Assembly: GCA_002633005.1 (NCBI GenBank)
Contig: NMRA01000625.1
Coordinates: forward strand, 124,001 to 188,000
Length of the DNA stretch: 64,000 nucleotides
Direction: 5' to 3'
Source of the DNA: Phoronis australis
Taxonomy: Eukaryota > Phoronida > Phoronidae
This document shows, one piece after another, positions 26,376 through 40,600 of this stretch. Both the position numbers and the translations under genes were made by a program. Each line of letters begins with the position of its first letter. The first letter of the stretch is position 1. A model generated the notes under the pieces. The model was given only the letters and a program-made list of their open reading frames with translations, was not told the DNA's origin and did not search any database.

Positions 26376-29300
26376 CATCTTTTAGTAGCAAATGTATCAA
26401 GATTCACTTGCTGCATCTTGACAACAATGTACCAGCGGCCGTTCCATGGTTTGTTAGTTTACCGCGGTGTGGCGCATGCGGCAACATGGTGTCAGATTTT
26501 TAGGTTCCCCAAGGTTTCCTAATTGCGTTCTTTAAAGATAATTCAGAACACAAATATAGCTTTCAGTGACGAGATTTTGTAATTCAGCAATTTCTTTAAG
26601 AGGTAAGTCTTTATTTCAGTAAAGAATTTACAACAATGCGGAATACTTTCAACGAAATGTGGCGGAAAATGTGCCAAAACGTCCGGTATTTCGGTCGCTT
26701 TCAAGACTGCACACCTTTTGGGATGATCAGAACTGATTTGCCTTTCAAGTTTGCATTCACCTGAAGGTTAATATTTTACGGTCATTTAAAAAAACGAGTT
26801 CGGTTACGTGCTGTTGGCGCAGTGGTAGATTAGTTGCTACACTCTTTCACAGTGCTACGACTCAAAGGTAGCCGTGACTTTCAGTGTTGGTGGCGCCGTG
26901 TCAGAGGGGGTAATTAGTTGCTTGCGAACAAGGAGATTCATGAAACAGACATCTGGGATTAAATCACGTTGCATTACTTCACAAAAACAAAAGGAATTTA
27001 AATCTCCTTACCATATAGTAGAGATCGAATTGAAGGCCTTAGCGGTCAATACGGACCGGGAGAATTGGTGACCCTAAGTTTATGACGTCATAATCTGTTC
27101 AAATACCCACATTTCCACACATTCTTGTCGTCCGAAGAACACGCGTGAAATATATACCATTAAAAGTCCTGCAATATGGTCAGGAATTACGGTAGTTATT
27201 TCGTTGCGGCGATCGTGACGATGTTCTCCCACTAGTATTGCCCTGTGTTACTGGTCACAATGGAAATGGTGACATACTCAAATAGTACAGTAATACTCGC
27301 ACTCGCATTGCGTGCTTTGATGATAATGGAAAATTGATGAAAATCAGGATGAAAACTTGTTTATAATACGCGAAATGAATGCTTTTAATATGACCTCGCT
27401 TGGCAAACGAGCGACTACTTTTTAGTACACTCAATTCCTACGCCAATACGGAAAATAAATTTAAATTTTCAAGGAAAAGCCATAAATTGTTGTGAAAATC
27501 TTGAATTTTAAGAACATTTTATTTATGTAGTTGAATTTTACAAACAATATTTCAGACGACCGTAACGCCCGGCAGCTACATGTGTATGTAATGTTGTTTG
27601 CTATCGGCAAACGACAAAGTCAAATTCTTGAAGCAAATTTACGAAAAATTCGCACGTTTTGAAGTTTAATGCCAGTTTATGTTCAAGTCGGCTTCGATTC
27701 AGTTAGGGCCATACCTGTCTGGTTTTCGTTCATGTATGCAATAAGTTCTCCTGTACTAAAAAAGTTGCTACCCCGGCGGCGTGCAGCGGTGGATAAACTT
27801 CTCGCCGGAAACATTCTGTGTTGTCGCCGTTTAACTCAACAGCACTACATTAGATAAATGCGCGTATCATCGGGGTATGTATGATTAATATGTTATACTA
27901 CGTAAATATGGCGATGACTGGGTTATTAAATCTCGATTCACCCTCGTTTAACTCGACTTGCTTATCACGAATCTCGATATCCTAACTCACAGTTATCATC
28001 ACATATCAGATGTTCGTTCGTGTATGACAAATGTGATCAGAGTCTCTTTACACAACTGTTGCGAAACTTTGTGGATTAAATTTGTGCACATTAGTCATTG
28101 TATGGTTTTTCTTTTGCACGAGGGGGCGCCGCGAAGCCATGAGTTAGTAAGTTTAATGACAGACACCAAAACATTTTTCAGTATAAATATTTATTAAATG
28201 CATTGCAAAAACGATAATTACACACCAATGCCATTAATGAATTGTGTCACCAATGACGTATGTCAAAATATTTCACAGGCTCAAATTCTCTTTCCAGAGC
28301 AAACACATCCCTAGAATTCCGTCATTATTAAAATTATAATTCAAACAACATTGCACTGACCGGCCGTTCATTTCACAACATCTAACATTGGTCCCAGATC
28401 CTCGATAACAAATACACAGTTCTCTGGTTAATATTTCTAAGAACCTAAAGATATAGCCATGATTGATTGTCTTCGAGCGCGCTCCTTCTACCTGTGTCAC
28501 AAAGTACACCGGCTTTCTAAACGTTCCTGGATACTAATGACTTCAATTCACAGACGCACTGTGCACTTTGCACTTAGAGTTCATGGTATGGATATTGTAA
28601 TAGTACATTTTAAGAGCAGGAAAAGCGTAAACAGAAAAAAACATACAATTCATTTACCTGGTTTACTCCCAAAGTTAAGTTGAAAAAAGGAAGCAAGAAT
28701 GGTAAAAGCAAGATATTGAGAAATGAATGTGGCATGAATTTACCGAAATGTTTTCCAAATATATTTGGAAATTATCAGATCTAAATACAAGTAGGGCGAC
28801 GTTCTTATTAGTTCCACTGCGCTCAATCAGTGGCCTACCACAGACGATATTGCTGGTCGACTGTGAGACGAGAAATGATACCTGCGTGTGATAATATTGA
28901 TGTTCACCATAATCCAAAATATTATAACACGTGTTGTAATTTAGGCTCCATCTTTAACGATGTTTTTTCAGTGACTCATCCTGCATTCTGTAAAACTAAG
29001 TCAACCACTGAGACAACATGAATGTTGTGTATTTAGAGTAACAAGACGATGAGTAGAGTTCCAAAATTGATCCAAGCTCGTGTTCACAAAGTGGTTGAGT
29101 TGTCAAAACGACACTCCCTCCCTACACGTTTAGTTTGATTTAAAAGCAGAGCATAACCAATGTAACAATTTCAGCCACAGTTTAAGTCACGGAAAGGTTC
29201 CGTGCTGCTTGAGACGTAAATCAGTGGATGGACGAAAGATTAAATAAACTTGTTTTGAAATTCATGGCCTTAGGTGTCCAGTTGGCGATACCTAATTTTG

Positions 29301-29838
29301 CAATTGAGTTTACTGATAGGACCTATCTGTATATTGCGCATTTATTGAGGCAAAGACCAGAGGGTGGCGTCGTTTAAATGAAATGCTATTTAAATCACAT
29401 ACTCGAGTAAAAGAAACAAAGAACCGGATGTCACTCAAGTCACGCCTGTTTGCACTACTAGTAAACAATTTCACCTGAAACAAATATCACCAACGACGTC
29501 TGTAAAAAAACTAAATGTCAATTCACGACCATCAAATAACACTACAGCTGTTTATATTTCGTCTTCGACTTGGTGCGCAAAGACTGGGCAGGAATGCGCA
29601 GAATTAGAGATATTCCTCTCGAGGTCTTTGTCTCCGACTCTACGAATTCTAAACAGAGAGAGACGAATGTTGACAATTTGAAAAACATAACTTCACTGAC
29701 AGGTGTCGCGTGCAGATTGAAAGTCGCGCTGATAGAGGTAAAAACGAACTCGACACTGCCATGGTTGAACGAATGTTAACAAGACAGTTTTTTGTATGTT
29801 TTGTTTACCCATGCCACGCTTTTAGTGTCAAATAAATG

Positions 29839-29844
29839 TTTATT
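29839..29844 (-). promoter_or_regulatory. Candidate poly(A) signal of Scratch
   Basis: AATAAA on the minus strand, about 390 nt after the Scratch stop. A usable position, but only a hexamer match. Confidence 0.35.
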
Positions 29845-30079
29845 CACCACAGTCACACGTCCTCGCCGACACCAGTCCAAATGTAATCTAACAGGGGAAT
29901 CGGGCCAAATTGTTTGATTTAAAAGATCCATTTTCAGCACGTTTAGTTGGTTTAGACTTAAACTATGGCTTCTAATTAACCTTGTATCAATTTGAATTTC
30001 AGTAGTTTAAATTGATGAATGAATTTCAACTAGCACAATGCATCGCTAAGTTACACTACAATCAAAGAATCAAAATATT

Positions 30080-30106
30080 AAAATAAATAAATAAATATAT
30101 AAATAA
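30080..30106 (-). promoter_or_regulatory. Second AU-rich element in the Scratch 3' region
   Basis: The coding strand carries overlapping AUUUA pentamers (UUAUUUAU-type nonamers) here, about 130 nt downstream of the Scratch stop. Overlapping pentamers of this kind are typical of mRNA-destabilising elements. A simple TAAA microsatellite is the alternative reading. Confidence 0.45.
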
Positions 30107-30167
30107 TTCATGAATGAGGAATCCAAAAATTCACGCGCTGGTTTCCAAAGTCTGGCAAACTTCTTAT

Positions 30168-30204
30168 ATAAAATAAATAAAATAAAATAAATTATTTATG
30201 TACA
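30168..30204 (-). promoter_or_regulatory. Scratch 3' region: Pumilio-type site and AU-rich element
   Basis: On the coding strand UGUACAUA (30197-30204) lies about 33 nt after the stop and fits the Pumilio consensus UGUANAUA. It is followed directly by a run of AUUU/AUUUU units down to 30168. Both kinds of site commonly shorten mRNA life or repress translation. That the 3' UTR covers this stretch is inferred from its closeness to the stop. Confidence 0.5.
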
Positions 30205-30236
30205 AATTCCTTCAGAAGAATAATGTCTTTGCTGTT

Positions 30237-31637
30237 TTAAGCACTTGTCGCACGCACAGCGGAAGCTCTTGGACGGCCGCGCATGCACGACGATTCCTCG
30301 TGTTTGTACAGATAGCTTTTTAATGCAAATGCCTTTCCACACCGGCCACAGACAAAAGGTTTTTCTGTCGAATGTGTCTGGACGTGGGCTCTCAAGTTGG
30401 ATTTGTCTGCAAAAGCTTTTCCACACGTTTCGCATTTGAATGGCTTTTCGCCAGTGTGGGTGCGAACATGACCTTGCAACAACCACGGACGGCTGAAGCG
30501 TTTTCCGCAAAATGAACATTCGCAGCCCTGGTTATGAGTCCGCACGTGCATACTGTACGCCGGCATGGAGACGTAGACCTTGTCGCAGTGAGGACACTTG
30601 CGCGCCTTTTTGTCGGTGACACTTCTGTGCGTCTGACGATGTCTCGCGAGGTTGCTCGAGGTACTGTAACATTTGTCGCACTCTGGACACCTGTGTATGC
30701 CGCCAATATGCATTTCTTCTAAAGCTTTGTCTACTAGCAAATTCAAGTTGTGGTCCATGCCATGTTCTTTGATGGAAGCGGATATTGTTAAAGAATAGTT
30801 CATGTTTTCACCACCAGGCGATGCAGGGGACCCATCGGAGGGGTTGCTATAGTTACTGTTAGGGGACCCGGGATAACTGAAGCCCGCAGGAGACGACGAG
30901 GGAGAAACATTCCTGAATGCGCTTGGACCATCATCACGAAAGCCGAACGAAAGATCCGGCGAACACGCTGGAGAAAAACTGTATCGGCTGGAGTTGTCAT
31001 TGACTGGACTTTTCTCTTNCGCAGCCCTGGTTATGAGTCCGCACGTGCATACTGTACGCCGGCATGGAGACGTAGACCTTGTCGCAGTGAGGACACTTGC
31101 GCGCTTTTTTGTCGGTGACACTTCTGTGCGTCTGACGATGTCTCGCGAGGTTGCTCGAGGTACTGTAACATTTGTCGCACTCTGGACACCTGTGTATGCC
31201 GCCGATATGCATTTCTTCTAAAGCTTTGTCTACTAGCAAATTCAAGTTGTGGTCCATGCCATGTTCTTTGATGGAAGCGGATATTGTTAAAGAATAGTTC
31301 ATGTTTTCACCACCAGGCGATGCAGGGGACCCATCGGAGGGGTTGCTATAGTTACTGTTAGGGGACCCGGGATAACTGAAGCCCGCAGGAGACGACGAGG
31401 GAGAAACATTCCTGAATGCGCTTGGACCATCATCACGAAAGCCGAACGAAAGATCCGGCGAACACGCTGGAGAAAAACTGTATCGGCTGGAGTTGTCATT
31501 GACTGGACTTTTCTCTTGATTATGCACGACATCGTCTACACGGTCAAATGAGTAATCTGCAGTCACGGACTGTGACGTTTGCTGATAGCTACCCAAGGTC
31601 GTCAATACTGTGTATTCGGAGACGCCCACCTGCCATC
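30237..31637 (-). CDS. scrt: Scratch exon 2: linker and five C2H2 zinc fingers (contains assembly duplication)
   Basis: The acceptor TTTTCTCCTTTTCCAG lies just before 31637 and the stop codon TAA is at 30237-30239. The linker is rich in Ser, Pro, Asn and Gly. Fingers 1-4 are C2H2; finger 5 ends H-x4-C (KHEESSC), as in the Snail superfamily. Diagnostic strings are KVYVSMPA in finger 2, [10 protein letters not shown] in finger 3, [10 protein letters not shown] in finger 4 and [13 protein letters not shown] in finger 5. Bases 30521-31018 and 31020-31517 are the same 498 bp apart from two synonymous differences, separated by one N. Read literally, the linker's second half and fingers 1-2 would appear twice and go out of frame at the N. 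The biological exon is about 902 bp. Confidence 0.88.
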
Positions 31638-34600
31638 CTGGAAAAGGAGAAAAAATTAGCAACTGTGAACATCTGTTAATTACCTAATAGAAAGAGGGAA
31701 ACGCGAAACGCCGTTGGCCACAACAGTGTTCCTTGCACAAGTCTATCTTCGGCATACCGAGGACTAGGCCCCTTGCTTGATGCGATAACACGAAATCAAA
31801 CTGATGTAAACGGCCATTAGGATGTACCAGATCTTCTAATATAACATTCTACATTAGAGCAGTACAAGTCACGATAAACAGTTTACACGGCACGCGGGCA
31901 CCTGTTTATCTACACGTTTATAATTAACAATCGCTGCCTCGCTTCTGGAAAGTTTACGTTGTTGCAACCAAAACATCGGAGCGTGTACGAGTTTGTTTGC
32001 ACGATATTTCATAGAAACGTATTCTGAGGCTGTTAGGACATTCGGGTTCGGAACGAAATAATCACGAAGTAAAAACTTAAATACAACAATAAAACGTTAT
32101 CAAGTGCTCGGACATTACGTAAAACAGTACGACTCTGGAACATCAGGGACTACTTAATAAAAGTTCACGCATTGTTGCGTTTTTCTTATAAAATATGTAA
32201 TCATGAAAAAACTATAGTTGAGGTCATAGTAAAATACAAACGCATGATTTTATCAAGGTGATGCTACGGGCACAGTTTTAGTGAGCATTAAATTTAATGA
32301 ACAGGTTTAAAAATTATATCCGTCGATTAATGTTTAAACATGCGTGCAAAACGCGTAGTCGGTGTTTCAAACAATTTTAAGGAATGAGTTGTAGAATTCC
32401 AGTAGTTGTGATTCGATACATCTTCAGTGGAAATCATAGAAAACTATCCACATTCACGACTGAGTTTGACCTTTACGCCAACCACTTACTAACAAAATAA
32501 TCCTACTAATCACCCACCACTGCCGCGCCTAATTAACGAGATCGTCTATGTCTGTCATTTTCCGAAAGCAAATTTGGTAATCATTGACCTGAACTTATTC
32601 TTTGTAGGTTGAAGTTAAGCAAAATTAGGCTATCTGCTATATGAATAAACTGACGTAACACGTTTTAGGGCTGTAGATTTAACTTGTAAATTTTATGCAC
32701 GCAAGTAATAGTAACCACTGCCTTTTAAAACTTTTACCTTTTTGAAGGATATGTGTCAGGCTAAATCAAAACATAATTTCCATCTGCATTACCTTAACAA
32801 TTAAGCAGGCTCCAATGATGACCAATTAAATGATTGATTTTTTTCAAAATGTCAACGTTTAGCGAAGACAAGTCTCTTTATCTCCAATATTTTGCATCGT
32901 AACCAGGCTAGGAGACACCTTCGGCTGACGTTGTGCGTTATCTTTTTCCAGCATGAATGGGACGATGATCTGCGCCACTTATTTTCCCGTGTAAGCAAAA
33001 AGGGCAGCGACAAACAGACGGAAGCCATTGATTCGAGGCCAACCCTCTGTTAGGTGTGTACAGTGAATCTCGGATGACAGCTGACGCGTGCTTCGGCACC
33101 TTATATGACCAAGGAAAGCCTGACGCGACGCAGACGAGAGTGTTTATCTGTGGGTGTAATGTGCTGTAGTTTATTCACGTCGATTATTTTATAACGCGTA
33201 ACTTACTTTGTTTACCAGCCTGACTTTGAAAAGACGGCGCTTACATCACATGACGCACTTAACGAAAAAGCTTTTAAGGCGGAAAAGGCGAATGTGGAAA
33301 CGAAATGAAGATTTTGTCTCATAGCCAACTTTCTCGACCTCTTGCATAATTGCGCCACATACAACATGCGCATTTTTAATAGCAATATGAATGTATTCAC
33401 CTTCATCATCAACAAAAGAACAGATGGTTGTCCAGAAGCTTAACTGGAGCGCTCCTCTCAACTTAGGTCCAAAGATGGAAATCATGAAATAAACAGATTT
33501 AGTCTAACAACACTAGTCAGAAACATTTGCTCTAAAATCGACAGCGATCGGTTTCTACAACTAAAAGGAACTGAAATACTACCAGTGATAAATATGAACC
33601 GGCTCAATTTTAGAAGTGTTTGACAGCGTTATTAAAACCGATTGACTTTTTACATCCTGACCCGTTTTTAATTGCTGAATGATCTACTTAGGATGGGAAA
33701 TCGTTTCTCTCGTCATGCACAAAGATTTGAGACATAATTAGTGTGCATGGAGAACCTGAATTAAAAGTTGTATTTCAGGCAATGTAAAAGAGGAAATATC
33801 TTTTTCAATTTTTTTCAACTTTTCATACAAACATGCACTCGCCACAGGGTCCATAAATGCGTGAACCTGCGAAACACATCAAACACATCATCTTCATATC
33901 ATCGCCGACAAATATGCTTAATCAATTAATGTATACGCGGTTGCTATAGTATTTATACCCTTGGAGTGTGGTAATGGAGTTTTTTTTTAAAACAGAAGAG
34001 AAGCCTCGTATCTGTGATATCAATCCGTACGTAGGCCACAAAGAAACGCCTGAGTCACGTGATTGGTCATCATCGTTTGTCGCTGTCAGTTCTCGTCAAT
34101 GTGAGATAAAATTCGAAATGACATGGAGGTATTACCTCACCTTCGGTGTATATTTTTACAAAAGATTTGTCCTGTGCCTGATCTCTGCTCAGATTCATCG
34201 CCATCATCGTTTTCTTACATAATGCCACTCACCATCCACCCTAGGCTTTTTACCTAAGATAACAAAGTTAAGTGGCGAACCGCGCCAGCGAAGTAAATTG
34301 TGAAAACCAATCTTCGTTCACCATGTGATGTAAGACAGTAAGCTACCTTGACACGGTGTATCTAATGAACGAATCGCTTTCGTACAGCGCAGTTGAAAAT
34401 AACAGCGAAGCGAAGTAATTCAGTAGGAAATTGATAACGATTGGCAGAAGGATTCAGAACGCTATCTGGTCACTGATCGATGTTGCAACATATTTCCAGG
34501 AAAGTTGTATGTATTGTAAATAGTTTTGGTTTGATACATTTAATCACGTGATTTTGATTTTTTAATGTTCTGAAAATACTAAAACAAATTCTGGTCAATG

Positions 34601-37600
34601 AGGATAGATCGCTGATCGTGTTTCCACGTCGGTTCCTCATTAAAAGGGGTTAAATTTCATTATACATCGTCATTAGACATGATTCAAAATTTGAGAAGGA
34701 GAAACGAAAAATGTTATTACGTTATTCATGTTTTTACAAGAGCATTTTGGTACATTTGTTCTCGATTATTTAAAAAAACTGCCACTGATCTCAAAAATGT
34801 CCTTTCAAGTCATTTTTCATAAAATGTGAATGAAGAACGAAGGGTTTTGATGATAAATATACAAAAATTAAAAAATTAAGAGTTAATTCCCTTCTTAAGT
34901 GCGAAAAAATGGAGTTAAACTGCATAACTTGCAAACTATCAGATGCCCAAGACTTTAACTTTACCAACGAATACGAAGGGTTGTCCAAACAAGTTTTGGA
35001 AATGGAACGGCACCCAAAAAGTTACTTCATTTCATTGTAAGTGACCTAAAGAATAGATGATATTCCGTGATGACCTGTAGACAGGCTCCAAAGGTAGGGT
35101 CGTCTTCCACAATAGTGACAAAATCCACACTGAGTTTAAAGTTTATTTCAGTGCGACGTTTTCTGCCAAAAAGATGCTCCGTACTTAAATGAAATCCTTC
35201 CCACTGTCTAAGTGGCGGACGGTTGTGATTATTTACTAATTGGTGCCACATTTCTAACCACAAGACGTAAATTTACCACCCAAAATGTGTCCCACATGAC
35301 ATAACTTCGATGTCAACATCTGTCAAAAATCAAAATATACATAATTACACGTATTATTCCGCACACAAATAACATCAATTTCGCTCATTTATTTTGATTC
35401 CGGATCAGCGTCAACTTGTTGCTTCGTTGCTTCCCACATCAAACAGGATCAACCACTGACTTAACACCATTTGAAGACATAAAAACTTGATATGAATGAA
35501 CTTCATACGGAAGACAAAATTTTCAAAGCAAACCAGTGTTCGAAGGAACAAGCATAACTGTCGATTGGCGCATGGTTGCCGATAAGACAAGACAAGACGC
35601 CATAACTTGGAAGCACAGAAATAATGAATTGAAAGAGTAGGACACTGCTTAAAATAAGTGATTGTAAGAAAGGGCTGCAGATCAAACCCCTACACTTCCA
35701 AAATTCCTGTTGGTTAAGCTGGTAGCTTAGAAATTTTTGTATACGGTACGGAGTTGCTTTGAAGTTCAATCACGCCTAAAATTTAATTAAACCTACTCTA
35801 AATATCGTGTGCAAGCTGGTCTTACTCTCGTTTCAGGTCACTTTTAGCAAAAACAGTTTTGATATTTTCCTTGTTATTTTTATCACAATGTTAACCGCTA
35901 CCTTTTGTTAAATCTCTTCAGATGATGGGGTCCTGAAATATGAAAGTCTCCAAAAAGCACGCTAATACCAACTGATGCAGATCTGTATAATGGACATCTA
36001 CGTAACTGTTGAAATGACAAGACTAACTAAATAAGGTAACACTGCATGTTTCAATGTATTAATCACTAGTATCACAACACAACTCGCCATATTCCACCTT
36101 TTATATCAGTATGTTGCACTAGTTTCGTATTGCTCATAAGGAGGGATTTTATCGTCGAACGCAGTGCTGTAGTGATAAAATTAGAGGTAAGTGAGAGCCC
36201 CATTGCCCATCGTATCATCTTTAGCACTAAATTTTAAAAGTGCACTGAATTTGCACTAACGTAACTTACGGTGCGTAGGCGCTACGTTTAAATGCCAAAA
36301 GGTGGTTGGCTGCGCCTTCGTGCGCCTACGCCCCACTACAGCATTGGTCAAACGGGAAATGCGTTGGAAGTTTCAGTGTTTTAATAAAGTGTCATATGAT
36401 TTTTGAACGAAATCAATTTTGGCAATGAACTCCCTAAAGACAAACGATGCTGTTAGTGAGATTTCCTTTACAGTACACGTTAGCGTACTACGACTCCTTT
36501 TATCTACTTTTCACTAATAAATCAGTGTTATGTCGTCGAATTGCTCGTCTGAGATGACAGATGATCTCAAGACGAGATGGTATCTCTCACAGAGCCGATC
36601 TCGTGACACCGAACGCATTAGCTCGCCAAAGGAAACACTCTCCATTGTAAACAGTAACTAATTACCTAGTTGGCTACTAAATACCCCTCTCAACACCTCT
36701 TCTGATCTGGCCAAAGATACATGAAGAATATAGCACCACAAGCGGCTTGCGTGCGTCTTCGTTTCATTTTGTCAACGGCTGAAGAGCCTAACTAAAATGA
36801 AGCGTCGTGTAATTGTCAGAACTTGATGCAGAACGTTATCAAGCGAATGTGATTAGGTTTTAAATGAACTGACAGGATGTTGAAGGTCATAACAAACTTG
36901 AAAAGGATAACAGTTAATGATTTCATGAAACATATTTAATCCTAGTTGTCTGTGTGTTTGCAATGCAATAATTCCTGTGAAGATAAAAAGGTACCAATAA
37001 ATCACGTCTTTCCTGTCTTTTGCTATCCGTGTAAACGGAAGTTAAAAAGTTCCCTTGTTTATTTCGCCGTGTTTCAGTCATTCTGTATTGATCGACAGGA
37101 AGCGAATTGCAATAAGTTTTTGTAAAGCGTCTTCTAGAAACAAGTCTTCAACAATTAACTTACAGCAGCCTTAGTTTTGGTCATACCAGTTGGTAATAAT
37201 AATAATAATTTTTGTCAATTTAAGAACTACCTTAGCCTATATCGCTGATCTTTTGCACCATCATATTGGTAAGTACCTTCATATTAGTAAGTACGTACGT
37301 GCACAGGCGTGCGTTTCGTGCACACGAGAGCCTCGCGAAAACGCAAGATCGCACAAAACCTCGCGAGTGGTCACATGAATTTCCTTCGCGAGATTCTTGC
37401 GTCTAGAAAACCCTTAAGAAAAGAACAGTGTGTATTGTGGTTATTTTACGTAACTGGTACCTAGGCATTGTGCTGTGGTACTTCGGCATTAGATATACTT
37501 GGTAGTTTTTTATATTGTTATTGTTATTAATAGCTATACGGAACACCCCTCCATCGCTGCTCTCGTTTCAAGCGAGTAACAGTCTTATTTGCCTTTGCTA

Positions 37601-40600
37601 CTCAACAGTCGAGTCTCTTCCTACTTGTGCGAGTTCTAAAAAATCACCTGTTGTATTCAACGGAAATGAGTGAGCATCTTGTGGTTTTAACATACCTGTA
37701 GCGCCTATCAATCAAAAACAAGGGTGTCAAACTTATAGTCCTCTGTATTATTTTTGAGACCAGCATTCGAGGCCTTTAGTGTATAATGCGGCGTTTGCCA
37801 AATAAATGAAGACTGTTGCCCACATACATTAGTAATTCGATTCTGAGCATTAATGCTATCTGTTGTTTTTTCTTATACTCATAAAATATTATTTTTCAAA
37901 TCGACGACGAGTCTTCTATAATTCGAAGTTTGGACTTAAGTCAATGTGGATATACCACCATGGCGATCTTTAAACATTATTGTTGTTTTCTAAAGTCTTC
38001 TTGGAAGCAAACCAATGAGTAATTAAGGTGTCTAACACTGTATTGCTCAACATTGTTTGAAAAGTATGGACTGAGTAATTTGAATCTCACTAAAATCCGT
38101 AATTTGGGTAAGCAACGCCAAAATTTTTAAATGTTAATCCCACGGTATCCAAATACAAAAATATGTAAACATCTGGTCATTATATATCATTCTTCAAACA
38201 TTTAATTCGCCGTTAGCCAAACCGCAATAAACGTTTGCCCTACAGGACTCGTCTCATATCGTCATGATTTGACTTAACTTTTTAGCGTTCTCCTTAACTG
38301 AAAACAAAAGACGAGAGAACGTCGCCGCCATACTGAAACCTGTATAGGCTACCAAGTATTAACGGTTCCAGGGTAAACAGTGAAGTTTGGTTTAGCTTGC
38401 TTCTAATCCCCTGTGAGACACTCTGTGTAATGTTACGTAACAATTAAGTATGGAAGACATTAGGAGAATGCCAACAGATGCCGATGATGATTGACAGAGA
38501 CCATAGCGCAGACGTAACCGCACCACGCGCCGATTTGATTCATACCCCTACACGTTAGTTAGTCATGGGTTCAGTAAGTCACTGAAATTCTGATTCGCAA
38601 TGTGCCCGCAATGCGCACTATTCAACGAAATAGTGATCTGGTTTTTCTGTTATGAGGTGCAACATGTTTTTTCCTGCTTTCGTGTGGCATTTCCAAAGTC
38701 AGGTATACATCATCTGCTTAATCGGCAAAACCAAAATTTCCACACGTTTGGACACTCCTGAAAATCGCTGCCTTTATCGAGCAACGTTTTATAACACGGA
38801 AACAACAAAAAATAGTAAGCAAAATGCATTTCATTTTGGTGTTATCCGCTCATGCATGCCAGATATAAATTAGCTTAAAACATTTTTAATGCATTCTCCA
38901 AATCAACGTTCGTGTACAGTCAGGACTCACATTACCAAAATACTCTTTGAGAATGCGCAACTATTGTACATAATCAAATGCTAAAAACTAATTGAAAATT
39001 AATTAACAAATTTTAACTCTGAGAAACTTGTGAAAAGCGACATAGGTATTGGAAACATTGGGTCAAAGGACTAATTGTATAAACATGAGTCTGCGCAGGC
39101 AAAAAGAAAGTGTGAAAATTAAGGAAGACACTAATTAGAAAATTACGGTATGTTTGTTATCTCCGCTTCGTGAGTCCGTTTCTATTCTTATCTGCACTTT
39201 ATGTTTTAGTAAGTACGTAGCCAAGTTAATGAGTTATCGCGGAGGAGCCTGTCTACCACAAGATCGGACAAGTTCTAAAAGGAAACTTGTTGCTTCGTGT
39301 GAAACAGTACCAAGTCACGAAATTCGAAATTAAGTAAAGAAAAATATGATGAGAAAAGTTTGCCAGGAGTTTTTATTAGGAGTGAAATATTTGCAAAAGT
39401 TATTAAACAATTCGAATATAATTACATTTGTTTAAATCCAGTGTTCCATTTTTAACGCGAAATTTACTGTCTTGCGCTCAAAACGTCCCTATCTCAGTAT
39501 ATTATTCCGTGGAATATCGTATAAATGAAAAGCCGAAGCATTCCGAAGAGATTGTTCTATATAGTAAGTCCCACCCTAATAGTCTTTGTCATAGTATCGG
39601 GAGAGCAACCTCTGTGGCCCAATAGCAGCTTGTGAGGCGGCAAGCGCCGTAGGATTCCTTACAATTGATAAACCTAACCTGGTGAGCGCGATGGGACATA
39701 ATTAAATCTGCAAGTAGTTTCAACCAATTTCAGCGATCATTTGTTAAACAAATATCGCGGAAAAGATGGTTTAGCAGGCACGTAGCTAATTGCAAAAGGG
39801 TGTCCGAACTGCTTTATCCTAATTCAACACAAACCGCATTAAGTGCCCGGCATAATTCGGCTCTTACTCCTACCGATGGCGTGGAATCAATTCCAATATA
39901 TTTTCATAACAAACATATTTAAAAGGTTACTATACTAGATATCTTCTGTGAAAACACACCGGCCACAAAACATGACGAAAGATTGTCTTGCACTTGGTTA
40001 AGATGGTTGAAGCAACGTACAAGTGCCAGATAGGAATCTAGAGACATTATAAAGACCCATAATTTACTTACAAAACAAGATTTTATCGATCAGACAAAAA
40101 CATCGCCTTATCATTGGTTTGTTTCTTTGTTTCTTTGAATAGAAGTGTGTGTTTTTTGACTCGAGTACATCTTCCGTTTCTAATAAAAGTAAGATAATAG
40201 CGTCCCCTCGTGGACATGTAAAAAAATTATGAAAACTAATGCAATCACAATCTTAAACACTTTTGGGAAACAAGAAAATAATTTTGGATACCTTATTACG
40301 TACAAACAGGATTTTCTCTTTTTTGTTTTTTATCTCAAACGAATAATCCGTTCTTGTATTATACGACCTTTTTATAAGAAAATTCGACTTTCATCGTAAT
40401 ACACTCTACTTTTTTAGTTTGAGATAAAAAACATAAAGCTGTATCACCACGTAATCCCGAAGAGCACAAATACCTTCTCAATTAAATAGTGTGCCTCACT
40501 AAAAGATGTGTGCAAAATTATAATAACAAATTACGAATTGCTGAATATGTAGGTACGTACCGGGTGAGGCAATTCTGGCGTCTTCACTAGGTAAAACCTC

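Larger units (their letters stand above)
21901..29800. other. Intergenic stretch between Scratch and the Ajuba-like gene
   Basis: No exon was recognised on either strand. It contains the inverted repeat copy at 26205-26375, a palindrome at 25270-25350, AAGGGAGATAACTC at 23750-23763, and homopolymer G/C runs near 25190 and 25842, the latter beside an N at 25841. Confidence 0.5.

Noticed and set aside
26818-26960. Possible tRNA gene (TGGCGCAGTGGTAGA resembles an A-box)
   Set aside because: There is no proper T-arm or acceptor stem at the right distance; at best it is a very decayed tRNA-like repeat.
30237-31121. Reading frame containing a Scratch finger set plus an extra N-terminal segment
   Set aside because: It runs through the N at 31019 and fuses the wrong frame from the duplicated copy; it is an artefact of the false duplication.
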